A stretch of DNA of 35,028 nt, taken from NCBI GenBank assembly GCA_015232315.1, contig JADFZZ010000043.1:1-35028 (forward strand). The letters run 5' to 3'. The notes under the pieces were generated by a model, which saw only the letters and a list, made by a program, of their open reading frames with translations, was not told the origin of the DNA and did not search any database. Positions 9,601-19,212 of the stretch are shown piece by piece. Position 1 is the first letter of the stretch. Each line of letters starts with the position of its first letter. The translations under genes and the position numbers were made by a program. The stretch is from SAR324 cluster bacterium. Its GTDB lineage: Bacteria; SAR324; NAC60-12.

Positions 9601-9731
9601 AGAGTGAGTTATTGATGAATCAGCTTTCACACAAGGGCCTGATTGTGGAAAAGGAAGGTGAATTCAACGTTCATCCTTTCCTGTACCGTCCTGTCATTCG
9701 AGTGCTGAAACGGCAGAATATCCTGCATTGA
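6678..9731 (+). CDS. Large P-loop ATPase of unknown function, coupled to MscS
   Basis: A 1017-residue protein that I do not recognise as a named family. Residues 1 to about 690 are strongly helical and charged (Gln, Trp, Leu, Lys, Glu rich) with coiled-coil-like stretches and no evident membrane segment or signal peptide. A P-loop domain follows: Walker A GESGSGRTT (708-716), then a Walker-B-like strand MVLVVEKF with Glu782 followed by Lys rather than a second acid, and a sensor-1-like strand KVLWIVTSTL. The C-terminal part (about 930-1017) is helical and ends in a winged-helix-like segment. The layout recalls AAA+/STAND-type ATPases (inference). The start is the ATGA overlap with the mscS stop, so the two are probably made together and may act together. 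There is no cargo or effector domain to name. Confidence 0.9.
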   Translation: MTFSQEFEDLLPFMFKEAETFLRQIRDDWQSTHQARLEGYLSLLEAQDTAWQEALSKQQGILPIWQQTEPYFNQLADWINELRFVDPCQTIRDDWWNSLILSMKDFPEEIVFQISPADIMPETGDSLIIRQWKRWQRVQQRIRNVKFAALNLFRKNKLPVPFASRKFSVKKFFRYYWGLPVDAWYRSSLGKILFLLSQQMRRIHQLNIEFQNSVLMLESATQSWSEHELDVSMFAWADLKPVYAELKEMPLLLQKAFAEACADLSAWSLEQSPGILHHWHYAGTGVLPARKYDTRSFTKDKKNNRKKWEETLALWDNHYLGIKRDWTHDLSLFRTQLKCGIQYFEASAEFERQIQQDLIPVFSRTISVLAQSVSRFEHLDDAGEYDLRKKLIKENRITMRALRKKEMPLMLDILVQCQLESILINYQKHVEDSVSGLAEKHLVFRKRDDSGIPPRSELDEIPIQALFLKEILPRLEDQLKQTQTFLRDSWGNMLYGVSEIDQMVEFNLETALGLLEKEQLSEEAHQAAMDGLGRVVAKIQQYVDEFQSIQDRAQKDLLETTVTCIGKIQELVDNEKLIALKVKLVGATARGKYFWVKNEIWIHAGKMSRTGWKWITQAFSVASRQYIRFQTITNLAPPKIDAKKNLLEFLISFQRKMDELPYIYKRMFAIEPLTDDRFFMARNEELQSLREDCEFWNSGVFVMTALVGESGSGRTTLLNIAEKKVFGDMSVQRLMFPVTISSEQELVMRFRVNFPEIDPASGMAGIHQFLEKLEKPMVLVVEKFNNLFLRTVEGLDLLENFLLLMSQTHRKVLWIVTSTLYTWSFLDKTLRISNHFSRVISLVALSRKDMENVILKRHRMTGYQLKFQIPEWMNEQRNLSKLKTDRQQQDYLLDYFFERLTEMAAGNIAIAIRFWLRAIQKIEEHTLILSPVVEFDDSFISQLSPNEIFTLGGMIQHEGLNTDNHARVFRLLPHQSELLMNQLSHKGLIVEKEGEFNVHPFLYRPVIRVLKRQNILH

Positions 9732-9956
9732 CAAAAGTCATCACAATGCTGAAGAGGCTAAAGCCTGTTGCAACAATCTGGTTAGTAGAACATGAGGACC
9801 TTCCATCTTCAATTGCTCTGCTATTCTCAGCGGGTGCCAAAGGCGGAAACCAGGCCAGATTTGCCGGTTTTGTGTGGTCAGTGAGACATTCAAACTGGGG
9901 CATCGAATAGTATGTGAACACAAGTTGCTTTTTGAACGAGCCGTCTCCTGTGTTCG

Positions 9957-11060
9957 TCAATTCAATTCCTGACAGAGATACTGAAAAAACAAACGATTAT
10001 CCATTTCCAGGTATTCAAACTTTCCACCCATCCGGGAAAAAGATTTACAGAATCTTAAATAATAAGCCGGATGATTTTTAGGGGGCTCTCCCTGATGCCA
10101 GTCCCAGGAACCGGGTTGAATATCAATCACAAAAATATGATAGTTTTCCAAAAAACGGTGTTCCTGGAGAGCCAGATTTCTGGACATGGAAATGGCTTTT
10201 TCAAAAATCATGGGTGCCATCACAGCAGAACCTACTGACAGGAATACTCCGCCTTCCAGCTTGCTGACCGAATCCGCAAAGCTCAGAAAATCCTGAACGG
10301 CTCCTTCACCAATTGCGCAACCGCTGTTCCATGGATGTGTGTAGATGATATCCGCGCCAATCCCGGGGCAAACGCTGAATGGAATATTCAATTCATAAGC
10401 TTTGTGTTGTATGCTGAACTGTTTCCAGGGATGCGGAATGGCAATGGATCCACTTGCTGTGGGAAATGTCTGGAGCCAATGCAGTAAGTTGCTTTTTCTG
10501 GCAAGCAGGTTTGATGCGGAGGGCGATTCAAGCAATTGTATGATCTCTGTCCTGAGTTCCTGCATGTCCGGGATTAACAGGCGATCTTCGGCAATCATTT
10601 TTCCAACAGAGGCTCCATAACCTAGTCCCTGGGCGGTTCCAAGGGTGACTGCCAGATTAAGGAATCCGCCTGTTTCCTGCCAGATGCCAAATTGACCTTG
10701 CTGGATATAATGTTTGACATCTTCTTCGGTTTTTCCTTGAAAAGCCATTTCCCAGTCATGAATACTCCCGGCGCCATTGGTCGCAAGATGTTGGATATGG
10801 CCTTGCTCCATCAACTGAATGGCCAGTGGTGCCAATCCATTTTTGAATAGGTGTGCACCATAGGCGAGCATGACCGGAGCCTTGTTCTTTCTTGCCTCGC
10901 GAATGGCTGCAACGACCCGTTCCAAAGATTTTAAGGATTCTTTGGGAATTTGGTTAGGCGGAATGGGAGAAGGCGACAGCATGCAGGATGTGTCTGATTT
11001 GGATTGCCGAGCATGCAGAGGTTTGATAGAAAGTCTGGTTCTGTCAAAAAGTGGTTGCAT
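9957..11060 (-). CDS. Uncharacterised protein, possibly deoxyhypusine-synthase-like fold
   Basis: A 367-residue cytoplasmic protein, alone on the minus strand. Visible blocks: PVMLAYGAHLFKNGLAPLAI, a TNGAGSIHDWEMAFQGKTEED segment, GIWQETGGFLNLAV, PGIGADIIYTHP and GGVFLSVGSAVMAP. The alternation of Gly-rich loops and strands suggests a Rossmann-like NAD-binding enzyme. The iHD and GGVfls elements loosely resemble deoxyhypusine-synthase-type proteins, but the active-site lysine region could not be matched, so this is a weak inference. The ATG at 11058-11060 (MQPLFDR) is preferred: it has AGAGA about 8 bases upstream, whereas the frame's 5' extension would need a TTG at 11156. It is transcribed divergently from leuS. 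No function is claimed. Confidence 0.85.
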   Translation of the reverse strand: MQPLFDRTRLSIKPLHARQSKSDTSCMLSPSPIPPNQIPKESLKSLERVVAAIREARKNKAPVMLAYGAHLFKNGLAPLAIQLMEQGHIQHLATNGAGSIHDWEMAFQGKTEEDVKHYIQQGQFGIWQETGGFLNLAVTLGTAQGLGYGASVGKMIAEDRLLIPDMQELRTEIIQLLESPSASNLLARKSNLLHWLQTFPTASGSIAIPHPWKQFSIQHKAYELNIPFSVCPGIGADIIYTHPWNSGCAIGEGAVQDFLSFADSVSKLEGGVFLSVGSAVMAPMIFEKAISMSRNLALQEHRFLENYHIFVIDIQPGSWDWHQGEPPKNHPAYYLRFCKSFSRMGGKFEYLEMDNRLFFQYLCQELN

Positions 11061-11280
11061 AAGATTCTCTTGTTTATTGTTGGTTTGTGTGAAAATTGGG
11101 TTTTTATGGGCGCTGATATTTTTTGTGCCTTGAAACCTTCCTGAAAAATGAGGCAATCTTGCCCGAATTTTTTTGAAGAACGAAATAAACCCATGAATCT
11201 GACCGATTCATAACGATTATCTATAGTTCAAATGGATCTAAAAAATCCATAAATCTGTTGTTCGGGTTAACTTTATTAAA

Positions 11281-13782
11281 ATGGCAAAGGCTATGAAGCA
11301 ATACAATCCTGTGGAAATTGAACAGAAATGGCAAAAACATTGGGAAGAGCATCAGACATTTTCACCAAAAATGGAAGCTGATGCCAGAAAATTTTATATG
11401 CTGACCATGTTTCCCTACCCTTCCGGTGATCTGCACATTGGACACTGGTATGCCATGTCCCCCTCTGATGCTGTTGCCCGTTTTAAAAAAATGCAGGGTC
11501 ATGATGTATTTTTCCCCATAGGTTTTGATTCCTTCGGGTTGCCTGCTGAAAATGCCGCCATTAAACACAATATTCATCCCAAGGAATGGACATACAAGAA
11601 TATTGAAAGGATGCGTAAGCAGTTGAAAACCATGGGGGCCATGTTTGCATGGGATCATGAGGTGATTACCTGCGAGCCTGATTATTATAAATGGAGCCAA
11701 TGGCTGTTTCTTAAACTGTATGAAATGGGGTTGGCTTATAAGGAATTTGCTCCGGTCGATTTTTGTACAAAATGCAACACCACCCTTGCTCGGGAGCAGG
11801 TGGTTGGAGACGATAGAATCTGTGAACGATGCGACACTCCGGTAATCAAGAAAGAACTCAATCAGTGGAAACTCCGGATCACCAAATATGCGGAAGAACT
11901 GCTTGATTTTAATGGTCTTGATTGGCCTGAACGGGTGAAAAGCATGCAGACCAACTGGATTGGTAAAAGTGAAGGCGTGGAATTTTCACTGAAAATAGCA
12001 GGGCCGGAGGGATTGGAATTTCGCGTATTTACCACACGCCCGGATACTGTTTTTGGGGTGAGTTTCTGTGTTTTGGCACCTGAACATCCATTGATTGATC
12101 AGATCACTATTCCTGAACAGTTGGAACAGGTGCGAACTTACCAACAGAAAAGCTTGTTGAAATCAGAGATTGAACGGACGTCTGAATCACGGGAAAAAGA
12201 TGGTGTGTTTACGGGAGCTTATGCGATCAATCCCATGAATCAGCAGCAAGTTCCCATCTGGATTGCAGATTATGTCCTGGCGTCTTATGGAACAGGAGCC
12301 ATCATGGCTGTTCCTGCCCATGATGAACGGGATTTCCTGTTTGCCCAGAAATATCACCTGCGGACACCGGTCGTGATTATTTCTGATTCAGATATCACTC
12401 ACATTCCTGATTCCCAGAATCTTTTGCAGGCAATGGTCCAGAAAGAAAAAACAATCATGGTGAACAGTGCCGGATTTGATGGACTCAAATGGCCGGAAAG
12501 TTTTGAAAAAGTGGCCAATCATATGGAATCAACAGGGATTGGTGAACGAAAAATCAATTACCGGCTTCATGACTGGTTGATTAGCAGGCAAAGGATGTGG
12601 GGAACTCCGATTCCCATTATTCATTGCGATAAATGTGGAGATGTTCCTGTCCCTTATGAAAAGCTGCCGGTCATTCTGCCTGACGATGCCGAATTCAAGC
12701 CAACTGGAGAGAGTCCTCTCAAGTATCATTATGGATTCAGGCACACAACATGTCCCCAATGCTCAGGGCCTGCTGAAAGAGAAACGGATACCATGGATAC
12801 ATTTATATGCTCTTCCTGGTATCAGTATGCCTATTTATCTCCCTATTGGAAAAAAGGAGAGTCGTTATCCCGGAATGACACGCCCTGGAATCACAGGCTG
12901 TTAAAACAGTGGATGCCTGTGGATCAATATACAGGGGGTGTGGAGCATGCGACCATGCACTTGCTGTATTTCAGGTTTTTTACCAAGGCAATGGCCGATA
13001 TGGGGATTTTGCCGTTTCGAGAACCTGCGGTTAAGCTATTCAATCAGGGAATGATTCTTGGCGAAGATCATGAGAAAATGTCAAAAAGTCGAGGCAATGT
13101 GGTCAATCCCGATGATCTGGTCAAATCCTATGGAACAGACGCTGTGCGTGCCTATTTAATGTTTCTGGGGCCATGGGATGCAGGGGCTCCCTGGAATCCA
13201 CAGGGAATTGAAGGTGTTGCCCGATTTCTGAAAAGTGTCTGGAGTTTGTGTGAAGTGAGGGCACAAACGAAAACAAGTGAAGGCCATGAAAAAGCAATAC
13301 AGATCAGGCGTACACTTCATCAAACTATCAAAAAAGTGACGCAGGAGTATGAGCAGTTTAAGTTCAATACTGGCGTTGCCGCATTGATGTCCATGCGAAA
13401 CGCTTTGAAATCATTGGCGGATGAGTGTAGCGGTCTAGACATATTTCAAGAAGCTCTGGATACATTGTTATTAATGCTGGTACCAATCGCACCACATCTC
13501 ACGGAAGAACTATGGAGTTTGCGATATCCCGGGCATGGAAGTATTCAAAACCAGGCATGGCCAGTTTATCTCGAGGAATTTGTCCAAGAAGAAATGATCA
13601 CCCTGGTGATTCAGGTCAATGGCAAAGTTCGGGATAAACTCGAAGTACCTGTGCATCTCACTAACAAAGAAATTGAGGAAACTTCATTGGCATCTTCAAA
13701 AATACAGTCGTTACTGGACGGAAAATCATTAATTAAAACAATTGTTGTTCAAAATAAATTAATAAATTTTGTAGTACGATGA
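11281..13782 (+). CDS. leuS: Leucyl-tRNA synthetase
   Basis: An 833-residue class Ia synthetase that charges tRNA-Leu with leucine. The HIGH signature is literal at residues 52-55 (DLHIGHW) and KMSKS is at 599-603 ([10 protein letters not shown]). The CP1 editing domain shows [12 protein letters not shown] and [16 protein letters not shown]. Cys pairs that may bind zinc occur at FCTKCN, ICERCD, HCDKCG and CPQCSG. The C-terminus has the anticodon-binding domain and an [14 protein letters not shown] ending. There is no good ribosome binding site before the ATG at 11281; an in-frame ATG at 11293 ([13 protein letters not shown]) has AAAGG close by and aligns equally well with the family, so the true start may be 4 codons later. 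It lies immediately upstream of the str promoter region. Confidence 0.97.
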   Translation: MAKAMKQYNPVEIEQKWQKHWEEHQTFSPKMEADARKFYMLTMFPYPSGDLHIGHWYAMSPSDAVARFKKMQGHDVFFPIGFDSFGLPAENAAIKHNIHPKEWTYKNIERMRKQLKTMGAMFAWDHEVITCEPDYYKWSQWLFLKLYEMGLAYKEFAPVDFCTKCNTTLAREQVVGDDRICERCDTPVIKKELNQWKLRITKYAEELLDFNGLDWPERVKSMQTNWIGKSEGVEFSLKIAGPEGLEFRVFTTRPDTVFGVSFCVLAPEHPLIDQITIPEQLEQVRTYQQKSLLKSEIERTSESREKDGVFTGAYAINPMNQQQVPIWIADYVLASYGTGAIMAVPAHDERDFLFAQKYHLRTPVVIISDSDITHIPDSQNLLQAMVQKEKTIMVNSAGFDGLKWPESFEKVANHMESTGIGERKINYRLHDWLISRQRMWGTPIPIIHCDKCGDVPVPYEKLPVILPDDAEFKPTGESPLKYHYGFRHTTCPQCSGPAERETDTMDTFICSSWYQYAYLSPYWKKGESLSRNDTPWNHRLLKQWMPVDQYTGGVEHATMHLLYFRFFTKAMADMGILPFREPAVKLFNQGMILGEDHEKMSKSRGNVVNPDDLVKSYGTDAVRAYLMFLGPWDAGAPWNPQGIEGVARFLKSVWSLCEVRAQTKTSEGHEKAIQIRRTLHQTIKKVTQEYEQFKFNTGVAALMSMRNALKSLADECSGLDIFQEALDTLLLMLVPIAPHLTEELWSLRYPGHGSIQNQAWPVYLEEFVQEEMITLVIQVNGKVRDKLEVPVHLTNKEIEETSLASSKIQSLLDGKSLIKTIVVQNKLINFVVR

Positions 13783-13845
13783 ATTTTTCTCTGGACTCTT
13801 TATGGAGGTTCAATTACTTCCTTTCGTTTCATTGCAACGTGTGAA

Positions 13846-13874
13846 TTGAAACGAGCTAATTTCATTTGTAAAAT
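13846..13874 (+). promoter_or_regulatory. Candidate promoter of the ribosomal protein array
   Basis: TTGAAA (13846-13851), a 17-base spacer and TAAAAT (13869-13874) lie in the 284-base leuS-rpsL gap, which is very AT-rich. A start near 13881 would give a leader of about 185 bases. The alternative TTGAAT/TAGAAC pair about 45 bases downstream is weaker. No clear attenuator hairpin was found in the leader, and no clear terminator for leuS. Confidence 0.5.
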
Positions 13875-14066
13875 ATTAAAAATTCATGTTGAATTTGTTA
13901 AAATATTTTGATAGAACCCTCGGATTCATTAAATAGACACACCATAACTATTACGCTTTCAAAAGTTACCCCTTCATATTCTCCTCGTAGTTCCCATTCT
14001 GGGTTTGAGGTTGGGAAGCGTAGAAAAAGTCTTCATATTATATAACAAAAACATCAGGAATGATTT

Positions 14067-14435
14067 ATGCCAACACTGAATCAATTGGTGCGCAAAGGGC
14101 GTCTGAACAAAGTGGACAAGAAAAAGACTCCTGCGTTACAAGAATGTCCTCAGCGTCGAGGAGTTTGCGTTCGTGTTTATACTTCAACACCAAAAAAACC
14201 GAATTCAGCGTTGCGCAAGGTCGCAAGAGTCCGCTTGAGTAACGGGATTGAAGTGACAAGTTATATCCCTGGAATTGGGCATAACTTGCAGGAGCACTCA
14301 GTCGTGCTGATTCGCGGAGGTCGTGTGAAAGATCTTCCTGGTGTTAGGTATCATATTGTTCGTGGGAGCCTGGATACAACAGGTGTTAAGAATCGTAAAC
14401 AGGGTCGCTCCAAATATGGTGCGAAACGTACATAA
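14067..14435 (+). CDS. rpsL: 30S ribosomal protein S12
   Basis: A 122-residue S12, the decoding-centre protein of the small subunit. Conserved stretches [11 protein letters not shown] (Lys43-Lys44) and [13 protein letters not shown] (Lys88-Asp89) are present; the lysines are wild-type at the positions where streptomycin resistance changes occur. Asp89 is the residue methylthiolated by RimO, whose gene lies at 30622. First gene of the array, followed by rpsG after 14 bases. Confidence 0.98.
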   Translation: MPTLNQLVRKGRLNKVDKKKTPALQECPQRRGVCVRVYTSTPKKPNSALRKVARVRLSNGIEVTSYIPGIGHNLQEHSVVLIRGGRVKDLPGVRYHIVRGSLDTTGVKNRKQGRSKYGAKRT

Positions 14436-14449
14436 GGTGAGTAAAGGTT

Positions 14450-14923
14450 ATGTCTAGACGACGTGCTGCGGAAAAAAGAGAAATTCTTCCAGATCCCAAG
14501 TTTAATGATTATGTTGTTAGCAAGTTTGTTAACACGTTGATGATTAGCGGGAAAAAGGGTGTTGCTGAAAAGATTTTGTATGGTGCTCTGGATATCATTT
14601 CAAAAAAAGAAACGGAAACTCCGGCACTTGACGTGTTTAAACATGCAATTGAAAATGTTCGACCGATTTTGGAAGTTAAGTCCAGGCGGGTTGGGGGGTC
14701 GACTTATCAGGTCCCGGTTGAAGTTCGCTCTGTAAGGAGTCAGTCGTTGGCAATGCGCTGGATTATAAATTATGCCGTTGCCAGAAATGGAAAGTCAATG
14801 CAGAGTAAGTTGGCTGAGGAGCTTCTTGATGCCTTCCGTGGAAAAGGCGCATCTGTTAAGAAACGTGAAGATGTTCATAAAATGGCGGACGCGAATAAAG
14901 CGTTTGCTCACTATCGCTGGTAA
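14450..14923 (+). CDS. rpsG: 30S ribosomal protein S7
   Basis: A 157-residue S7, which binds 16S rRNA in the head and helps form the E site. It starts [12 protein letters not shown] and has the conserved [16 protein letters not shown] and [15 protein letters not shown] segments. The length is normal. GGTGAG precedes the ATG at a suitable distance. In E. coli, S7 represses the str operon; whether it does so here cannot be judged. Confidence 0.98.
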   Translation: MSRRRAAEKREILPDPKFNDYVVSKFVNTLMISGKKGVAEKILYGALDIISKKETETPALDVFKHAIENVRPILEVKSRRVGGSTYQVPVEVRSVRSQSLAMRWIINYAVARNGKSMQSKLAEELLDAFRGKGASVKKREDVHKMADANKAFAHYRW

Positions 14924-14937
14924 TAAAACAGGCATTT

Positions 14938-17016
14938 GTGGGTCATCTTGAGCACCTTCGTAATATTGGGATTATGGCCCATATTGATGCGGGGAAGACA
15001 ACAACAACGGAAAGGATTCTGTTCTATACGGGGCGAATTCATAGGATCGGAGAAGTTCATGATGGTGCCGCTACTATGGATTGGATGGAGCAGGAACAAC
15101 AGCGTGGAATAACAATTACTTCTGCTGCGACAACCTGCAAGTGGGAGGTTGATAAAACTTTATATCAACTTAACATAATTGATACTCCCGGACATGTTGA
15201 TTTTACCGTCGAAGTTGAACGATCACTGAGAGTGCTTGATGGTGCGGTGGTTGTTTTTTGCGGTGTTGGCGGTGTTCAACCACAGACTGAAACCGTTTGG
15301 TGGCAGTCAGAAAAATACAAGGTGCCAAAAATCGCCTTTGTAAATAAAATGGATCGAATTGGAGCCGATTTTTTCAGGGTGATTAAGATGATGGAATCAC
15401 GACTGAATACAAGACCGGTGGCTCTTGAAGTACCAATTGGATCTGAAAGTGATTTTAAAGGTGTCGTTGATCTTATCAGAATGGTGGCCTTGTATTATCA
15501 TGAGGAAGATCAAGGATCACATGTCGATGTACAAGCGATACCAGCGGATTTGCAGGATCTGGTTGGGAAATACCGGGAAAAACTGCTGGATGTGGTTTCA
15601 GAATTTGATGACGTGATCCTAGAAAAACTTCTTGAAGGCCAGGAGGTTCATGCTGAAGAAATTAATCAGGTGTTGAGGAAAGCTACTGTTGAAAATAAGA
15701 TTGTTCCTGTGCTTTGTGGGGCAGCTTTTAAGAATAAAGGGATTCAGCAGTTGTTGGATGGTGTTGTGAAATATCTTCCATCTCCAATCGACATTCCTGA
15801 TGTTAAAGGGATAAATCCTCATAATGAAAAAGAAGAGTTTCGTAAGGCCAGTGATGATGAGGGACTTTGTGCAATAGCCTTCAAATTGGCAACAGATCCT
15901 TACGCAGGGCAACTGACATTCATTCGTGTTTATTCAGGTGTTATCAAGTCGGGGATGGGTATTTACAATCCTCTGAAAAAAAGAATGGAACGCGTGAACG
16001 CCTTGGTGAAAATGCATGCAAATAAGCGAGAGGAAATTCAATCATTGCATGCTGGTGATATCGGTGCAGTAATCGGGATGTCATCTACAACAACAGGTGA
16101 CACCCTGTGTGAAAAATCAAATCCTATAGTGCTTGAACTGACAAAGTTCCCAAATCCTGTAATAAATATAGCAATAGAACCAAAAACTAAACAGGATCAG
16201 GAAAAATTAAATCAGGCATTAGAACGGTTAGTGAGGGAAGACCCAACCTTACAATCAAAAGTGGATGAGGAAACAGGACAAATTTTACTGTCCGGAATGG
16301 GTGAGCTTCATCTGGAAATAATTACCGACAGATTGCAGAAAGAATTCAAAGTATCTTGCAACGCAGGTAAACCTAGGGTTTCGTATCGTGAAACAATCGG
16401 TAAGGCTGTATCGGTTGAAAAAAATTACGCAAAGGTCTTGGGTGGAAAAGAGCAAAAAGCAGAGTTGACCTTGAAAATATCGCCACTGTCACCAGGCAGC
16501 GGGGTTGTTTTTGAAAATAGGGTGAAAACAGAACAAATTCCAAGCTCATTTGTTAAAGCGACTGAGCAGGGGGTTAGGGAATGTGTAGAAAGTGGAGTGA
16601 TTGCAGGTTTTCCAGTCATAGATATTAAAGTCGAATTGACAAGTGGAAAATATAACCCTGAGGAATCCACTGAAATGGTTTTTAAAATCGCAAGCTCTCT
16701 GGCGTTACAGGAAGCGATGCGAAATGCTGAACCGGTTATACTAGAGCCGGTGATGGAGATCGAAGTCGTCGTGCCTGTAAATTTTACAGGCGAGGTGATT
16801 GGCGACTTGAACGCTCGTCATGGGCGGGTTCGAAATATGGAAGAGCGCTCAGAAATGCAGGTGGTGACTGCTGAAGCACCCTTGTCTGAGATGTTTGGAT
16901 ATTCGACACAATTACGTTCAATGACGCAAGGACGTGCTGTATATACCATGCAGTTTAGTCACTATGAGCCGGTTGCTAAGAGTGTGTTGGAAAAGATTAC
17001 CGGTACTTTTGTTTAA
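14938..17016 (+). CDS. fusA: Translation elongation factor G
   Basis: A 692-residue translocation GTPase. G1 AHIDAGKT (14-21), switch [13 protein letters not shown]3 DTPGH and G4 NKMD are all present, followed by domains II, III (MGELHLEII), IV and V. Domain V keeps [13 protein letters not shown]. In domain IV the usual SGGRGQYGH motif is replaced by a [12 protein letters not shown] stretch (about 499-510), which retains GG and Q but loses the rest. The protein may therefore belong to a divergent EF-G subfamily (the spd-type EF-Gs of delta-proteobacteria and spirochaetes are one possibility) rather than canonical EF-G1. The start is a GTG 14 bases after rpsG, with a weak ribosome binding site; the N-terminus [17 protein letters not shown] fits the family. 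Confidence 0.95.
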   Translation: MGHLEHLRNIGIMAHIDAGKTTTTERILFYTGRIHRIGEVHDGAATMDWMEQEQQRGITITSAATTCKWEVDKTLYQLNIIDTPGHVDFTVEVERSLRVLDGAVVVFCGVGGVQPQTETVWWQSEKYKVPKIAFVNKMDRIGADFFRVIKMMESRLNTRPVALEVPIGSESDFKGVVDLIRMVALYYHEEDQGSHVDVQAIPADLQDLVGKYREKLLDVVSEFDDVILEKLLEGQEVHAEEINQVLRKATVENKIVPVLCGAAFKNKGIQQLLDGVVKYLPSPIDIPDVKGINPHNEKEEFRKASDDEGLCAIAFKLATDPYAGQLTFIRVYSGVIKSGMGIYNPLKKRMERVNALVKMHANKREEIQSLHAGDIGAVIGMSSTTTGDTLCEKSNPIVLELTKFPNPVINIAIEPKTKQDQEKLNQALERLVREDPTLQSKVDEETGQILLSGMGELHLEIITDRLQKEFKVSCNAGKPRVSYRETIGKAVSVEKNYAKVLGGKEQKAELTLKISPLSPGSGVVFENRVKTEQIPSSFVKATEQGVRECVESGVIAGFPVIDIKVELTSGKYNPEESTEMVFKIASSLALQEAMRNAEPVILEPVMEIEVVVPVNFTGEVIGDLNARHGRVRNMEERSEMQVVTAEAPLSEMFGYSTQLRSMTQGRAVYTMQFSHYEPVAKSVLEKITGTFV

Positions 17017-17042
17017 TCAATAGCAAATTTTGAGGAGAAATA

Positions 17043-18242
17043 ATGGCAAGAGAATCATTTAACAGAAACAAACCTCATGTGAACATCGGTACAATTGGGC
17101 ACGTTGATCATGGTAAGACAACATTGAGTGCCGCGATTACAAAAGTACTATCACTCAAAGGCTTGGCCCAGTTGCGTGGATATGGAGATATTGATTCTGC
17201 TCCTGAAGAAAAAGCACGAGGGATTACGATTGCGACAGCTCATTTGGAGTATGAAACGGTGAAGAGGCATTATGCTCACGTTGATTGCCCTGGACATGCT
17301 GACTATGTGAAAAATATGATCACAGGTGCTGCTCAGATGGATGGTGCCATCGTGGTTGTTTCAGCAGCGGATGGACCAATGCCACAAACAAGAGAGCATA
17401 TTCTTCTTGCACGCCAGGTGAATGTCCCTTACATCGTGGTTTTTATGAACAAGGTTGATCAGGTTGATGATCCTGAATTGTTAGAGTTGGTTGAATTGGA
17501 AGTCAGAGAATTGCTGAGTTCATATGGGTTTCCTGGAGATGATATTCCAATTGTAAAGGGTTCCGCATTGAAGGCCAGTGAGTGTACATCAACAGATCCT
17601 GCCCATGAAGATTACAAGGCAATCTATGAATTGATGGATGAGGTTGATCGATATGTGCCAGAACCTGAGCGTATTCTTGATAAACCTTTCTTGATGTCTG
17701 CGGAAGATGTTTTTACTATTTCCGGTCGAGGCACAGTAGTGACAGGCCGTGTTGAACGTGGAATAGTCAAGGTTGGTGCGGAAGTCGAAATTATAGGGAT
17801 TCGCCCAACTCAAAAAACAATCGTCACAGGGATTGAAATGTTCCGCAAAACCTTGGATGAGGGTCGAGCTGGAGATAACCTCGGCTTATTACTGCGGGGT
17901 GTCAAACGTGAAGATATTGAACGTGGTCAGGTAATTTGTGCGCCTGGAACCATCACTCCTCATACACATTTCAAAGCACAAATCTATGTGTTGACCAAAG
18001 AAGAAGGTGGACGACATACTCCATTTTTTACAAAATATCGTCCACAGTTTTATTTTAGAACTACCGACGTGACAGGGACGATTAATTTACCTGATGATGT
18101 AGAGATGGTAATGCCAGGAGATAACGTCAGTATCAATGTTGAACTCATAACACCGATTGCAATGGAAAAAGAAGTCCGTTTTGCGATTCGAGAAGGTGGA
18201 CGTACTATTGGTTCTGGGGTTGTTACAGAAATTACTAAGTAA
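17043..18242 (+). CDS. tuf: Translation elongation factor Tu
   Basis: A 399-residue GTPase that delivers aminoacyl-tRNA to the A site. P-loop GHVDHGKT at 19-26, effector-loop [17 protein letters not shown] and a SALKA element are all present, with domains II and III complete up to [27 protein letters not shown] before the ATG is a strong ribosome binding site. It follows fusA by 26 bases, the standard str order, and runs into rpsJ. The sequence style resembles deltaproteobacterial EF-Tu. Confidence 0.98.
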   Translation: MARESFNRNKPHVNIGTIGHVDHGKTTLSAAITKVLSLKGLAQLRGYGDIDSAPEEKARGITIATAHLEYETVKRHYAHVDCPGHADYVKNMITGAAQMDGAIVVVSAADGPMPQTREHILLARQVNVPYIVVFMNKVDQVDDPELLELVELEVRELLSSYGFPGDDIPIVKGSALKASECTSTDPAHEDYKAIYELMDEVDRYVPEPERILDKPFLMSAEDVFTISGRGTVVTGRVERGIVKVGAEVEIIGIRPTQKTIVTGIEMFRKTLDEGRAGDNLGLLLRGVKREDIERGQVICAPGTITPHTHFKAQIYVLTKEEGGRHTPFFTKYRPQFYFRTTDVTGTINLPDDVEMVMPGDNVSINVELITPIAMEKEVRFAIREGGRTIGSGVVTEITK

Positions 18243-18260
18243 TCATCTCTGAGATAAAAC

Positions 18261-18569
18261 ATGGAACAAAAAATAAAAGTTCGTTTCAAAGCATATGATG
18301 ATAAGTTGCTTGATCAAACAGTCAGTGAAATCGTTCATACCGTTAAACGGACTGGCGCACGGGTTGTAGGACCAATTCCTCTACCAACGCGAATCAACAA
18401 GTACACCGTTTTACGATCACCTCATGTGGATAAAAAATCACGTGAGCAGTTTGAAATGAGAACACATAAACGTTTGCTGTATATTATGGAAACAACACCT
18501 CAGACTATGGATGCCTTAATGCGGCTCGATATATCGGCAGGTGTTGATATCGCAATCAAGCAGGCATAA
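18261..18569 (+). CDS. rpsJ: 30S ribosomal protein S10
   Basis: A 102-residue S10, also the transcription elongation partner NusE. It begins [19 protein letters not shown] and has the conserved [26 protein letters not shown] and AGVDIAIK segments. It is intact to its C-terminus. In most bacteria rplC follows; here rplD starts 19 bases later. Confidence 0.98.
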   Translation: MEQKIKVRFKAYDDKLLDQTVSEIVHTVKRTGARVVGPIPLPTRINKYTVLRSPHVDKKSREQFEMRTHKRLLYIMETTPQTMDALMRLDISAGVDIAIKQA

Positions 18570-18588
18570 GTCTACCAACAGGAGCAGA

Positions 18589-19212
18589 ATGGCTAAGTTG
18601 CAGGTGCTGCATTTAGATAGCAAAGCCGCAGGTGAATTGGAATTGAGTGATCAATTTTTAGGGACAGAGTATCATCCCTATATTGTCAAAGATGCCGTTG
18701 TTCAATATAGAGCAGGACTACGTCAAGGAACTCATTCCACAAAAACCCGGAAAGAAGTTAATGGGACAACTCGAAAGCCTTGGAAACAAAAAGGAACTGG
18801 ACGAGCTCGAGTGGGAACGACCAAATCGCCATTATGGCGACATGGAGGCATAGTTTTTGGCCCACACCCAAGAGATTATTCTATCCAGATCAATAAAAAA
18901 GTTAAAAGAAAAGCGCTACGATCAGCCTTGGCTGAAAAAATTAGACTTCAACAGATTGTTATTGTTGAAAGTATGGATTTGGAAACGCATAAGACAAAAT
19001 CTTTTAGCGAAAAATTGAAACAGCTTGGATGTGCATCAGCATTAATTGTTGTGGATAACATCTCGCCAAATCTGGAATTGGCATCTAGAAATATGCCGGA
19101 TGTTCATGTGATTTCTCAACGAAGCCTTGGAATCTATGAAGTACTTCGATTTGAGAAAGTAGTTTTTGAAAAAAGCGCATTAGCCGCAGTTGAACAGAGG
19201 TTGCTGTCATGA
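18589..19212 (+). CDS. rplD: 50S ribosomal protein L4
   Basis: A 207-residue L4, which lines the peptide exit tunnel. The conserved loop RAGLRQGTHSTKTRKEVNG, then KPWKQKGTGRARVG and WRHGGIVFGPHPRDYS identify it. The ATG at 18589-18591 is preceded by AGGAG at 18580-18584; the frame extends upstream into rpsJ, but that extension is not part of L4. It directly follows rpsJ because rplC is missing, and overlaps rplW by ATGA. Confidence 0.98.
   Translation: MAKLQVLHLDSKAAGELELSDQFLGTEYHPYIVKDAVVQYRAGLRQGTHSTKTRKEVNGTTRKPWKQKGTGRARVGTTKSPLWRHGGIVFGPHPRDYSIQINKKVKRKALRSALAEKIRLQQIVIVESMDLETHKTKSFSEKLKQLGCASALIVVDNISPNLELASRNMPDVHVISQRSLGIYEVLRFEKVVFEKSALAAVEQRLLS

Noticed and set aside
9732-9956. 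Short frames on both strands between the ATPase gene and the minus-strand orphan (for example 9746-9910 plus, 9694-9960 minus)
   Set aside because: The plus frame has no ribosome binding site and the minus frame needs a TTG start and overlaps the ATPase gene. One minus stretch looks faintly protein-like, but nothing could be recognised. Left as an unexplained 225-base gap.
11061-11156. Longer N-terminus for the minus-strand orphan (TTG start at 11156)
   Set aside because: The extra 32 residues are low in structure and lack a ribosome binding site; the ATG at 11060 is better.
13783-14066. Attenuator, riboswitch or small RNA in the leuS-rpsL gap
   Set aside because: The gap is AT-rich with only a candidate promoter; no stable stem or known RNA motif was found by eye.
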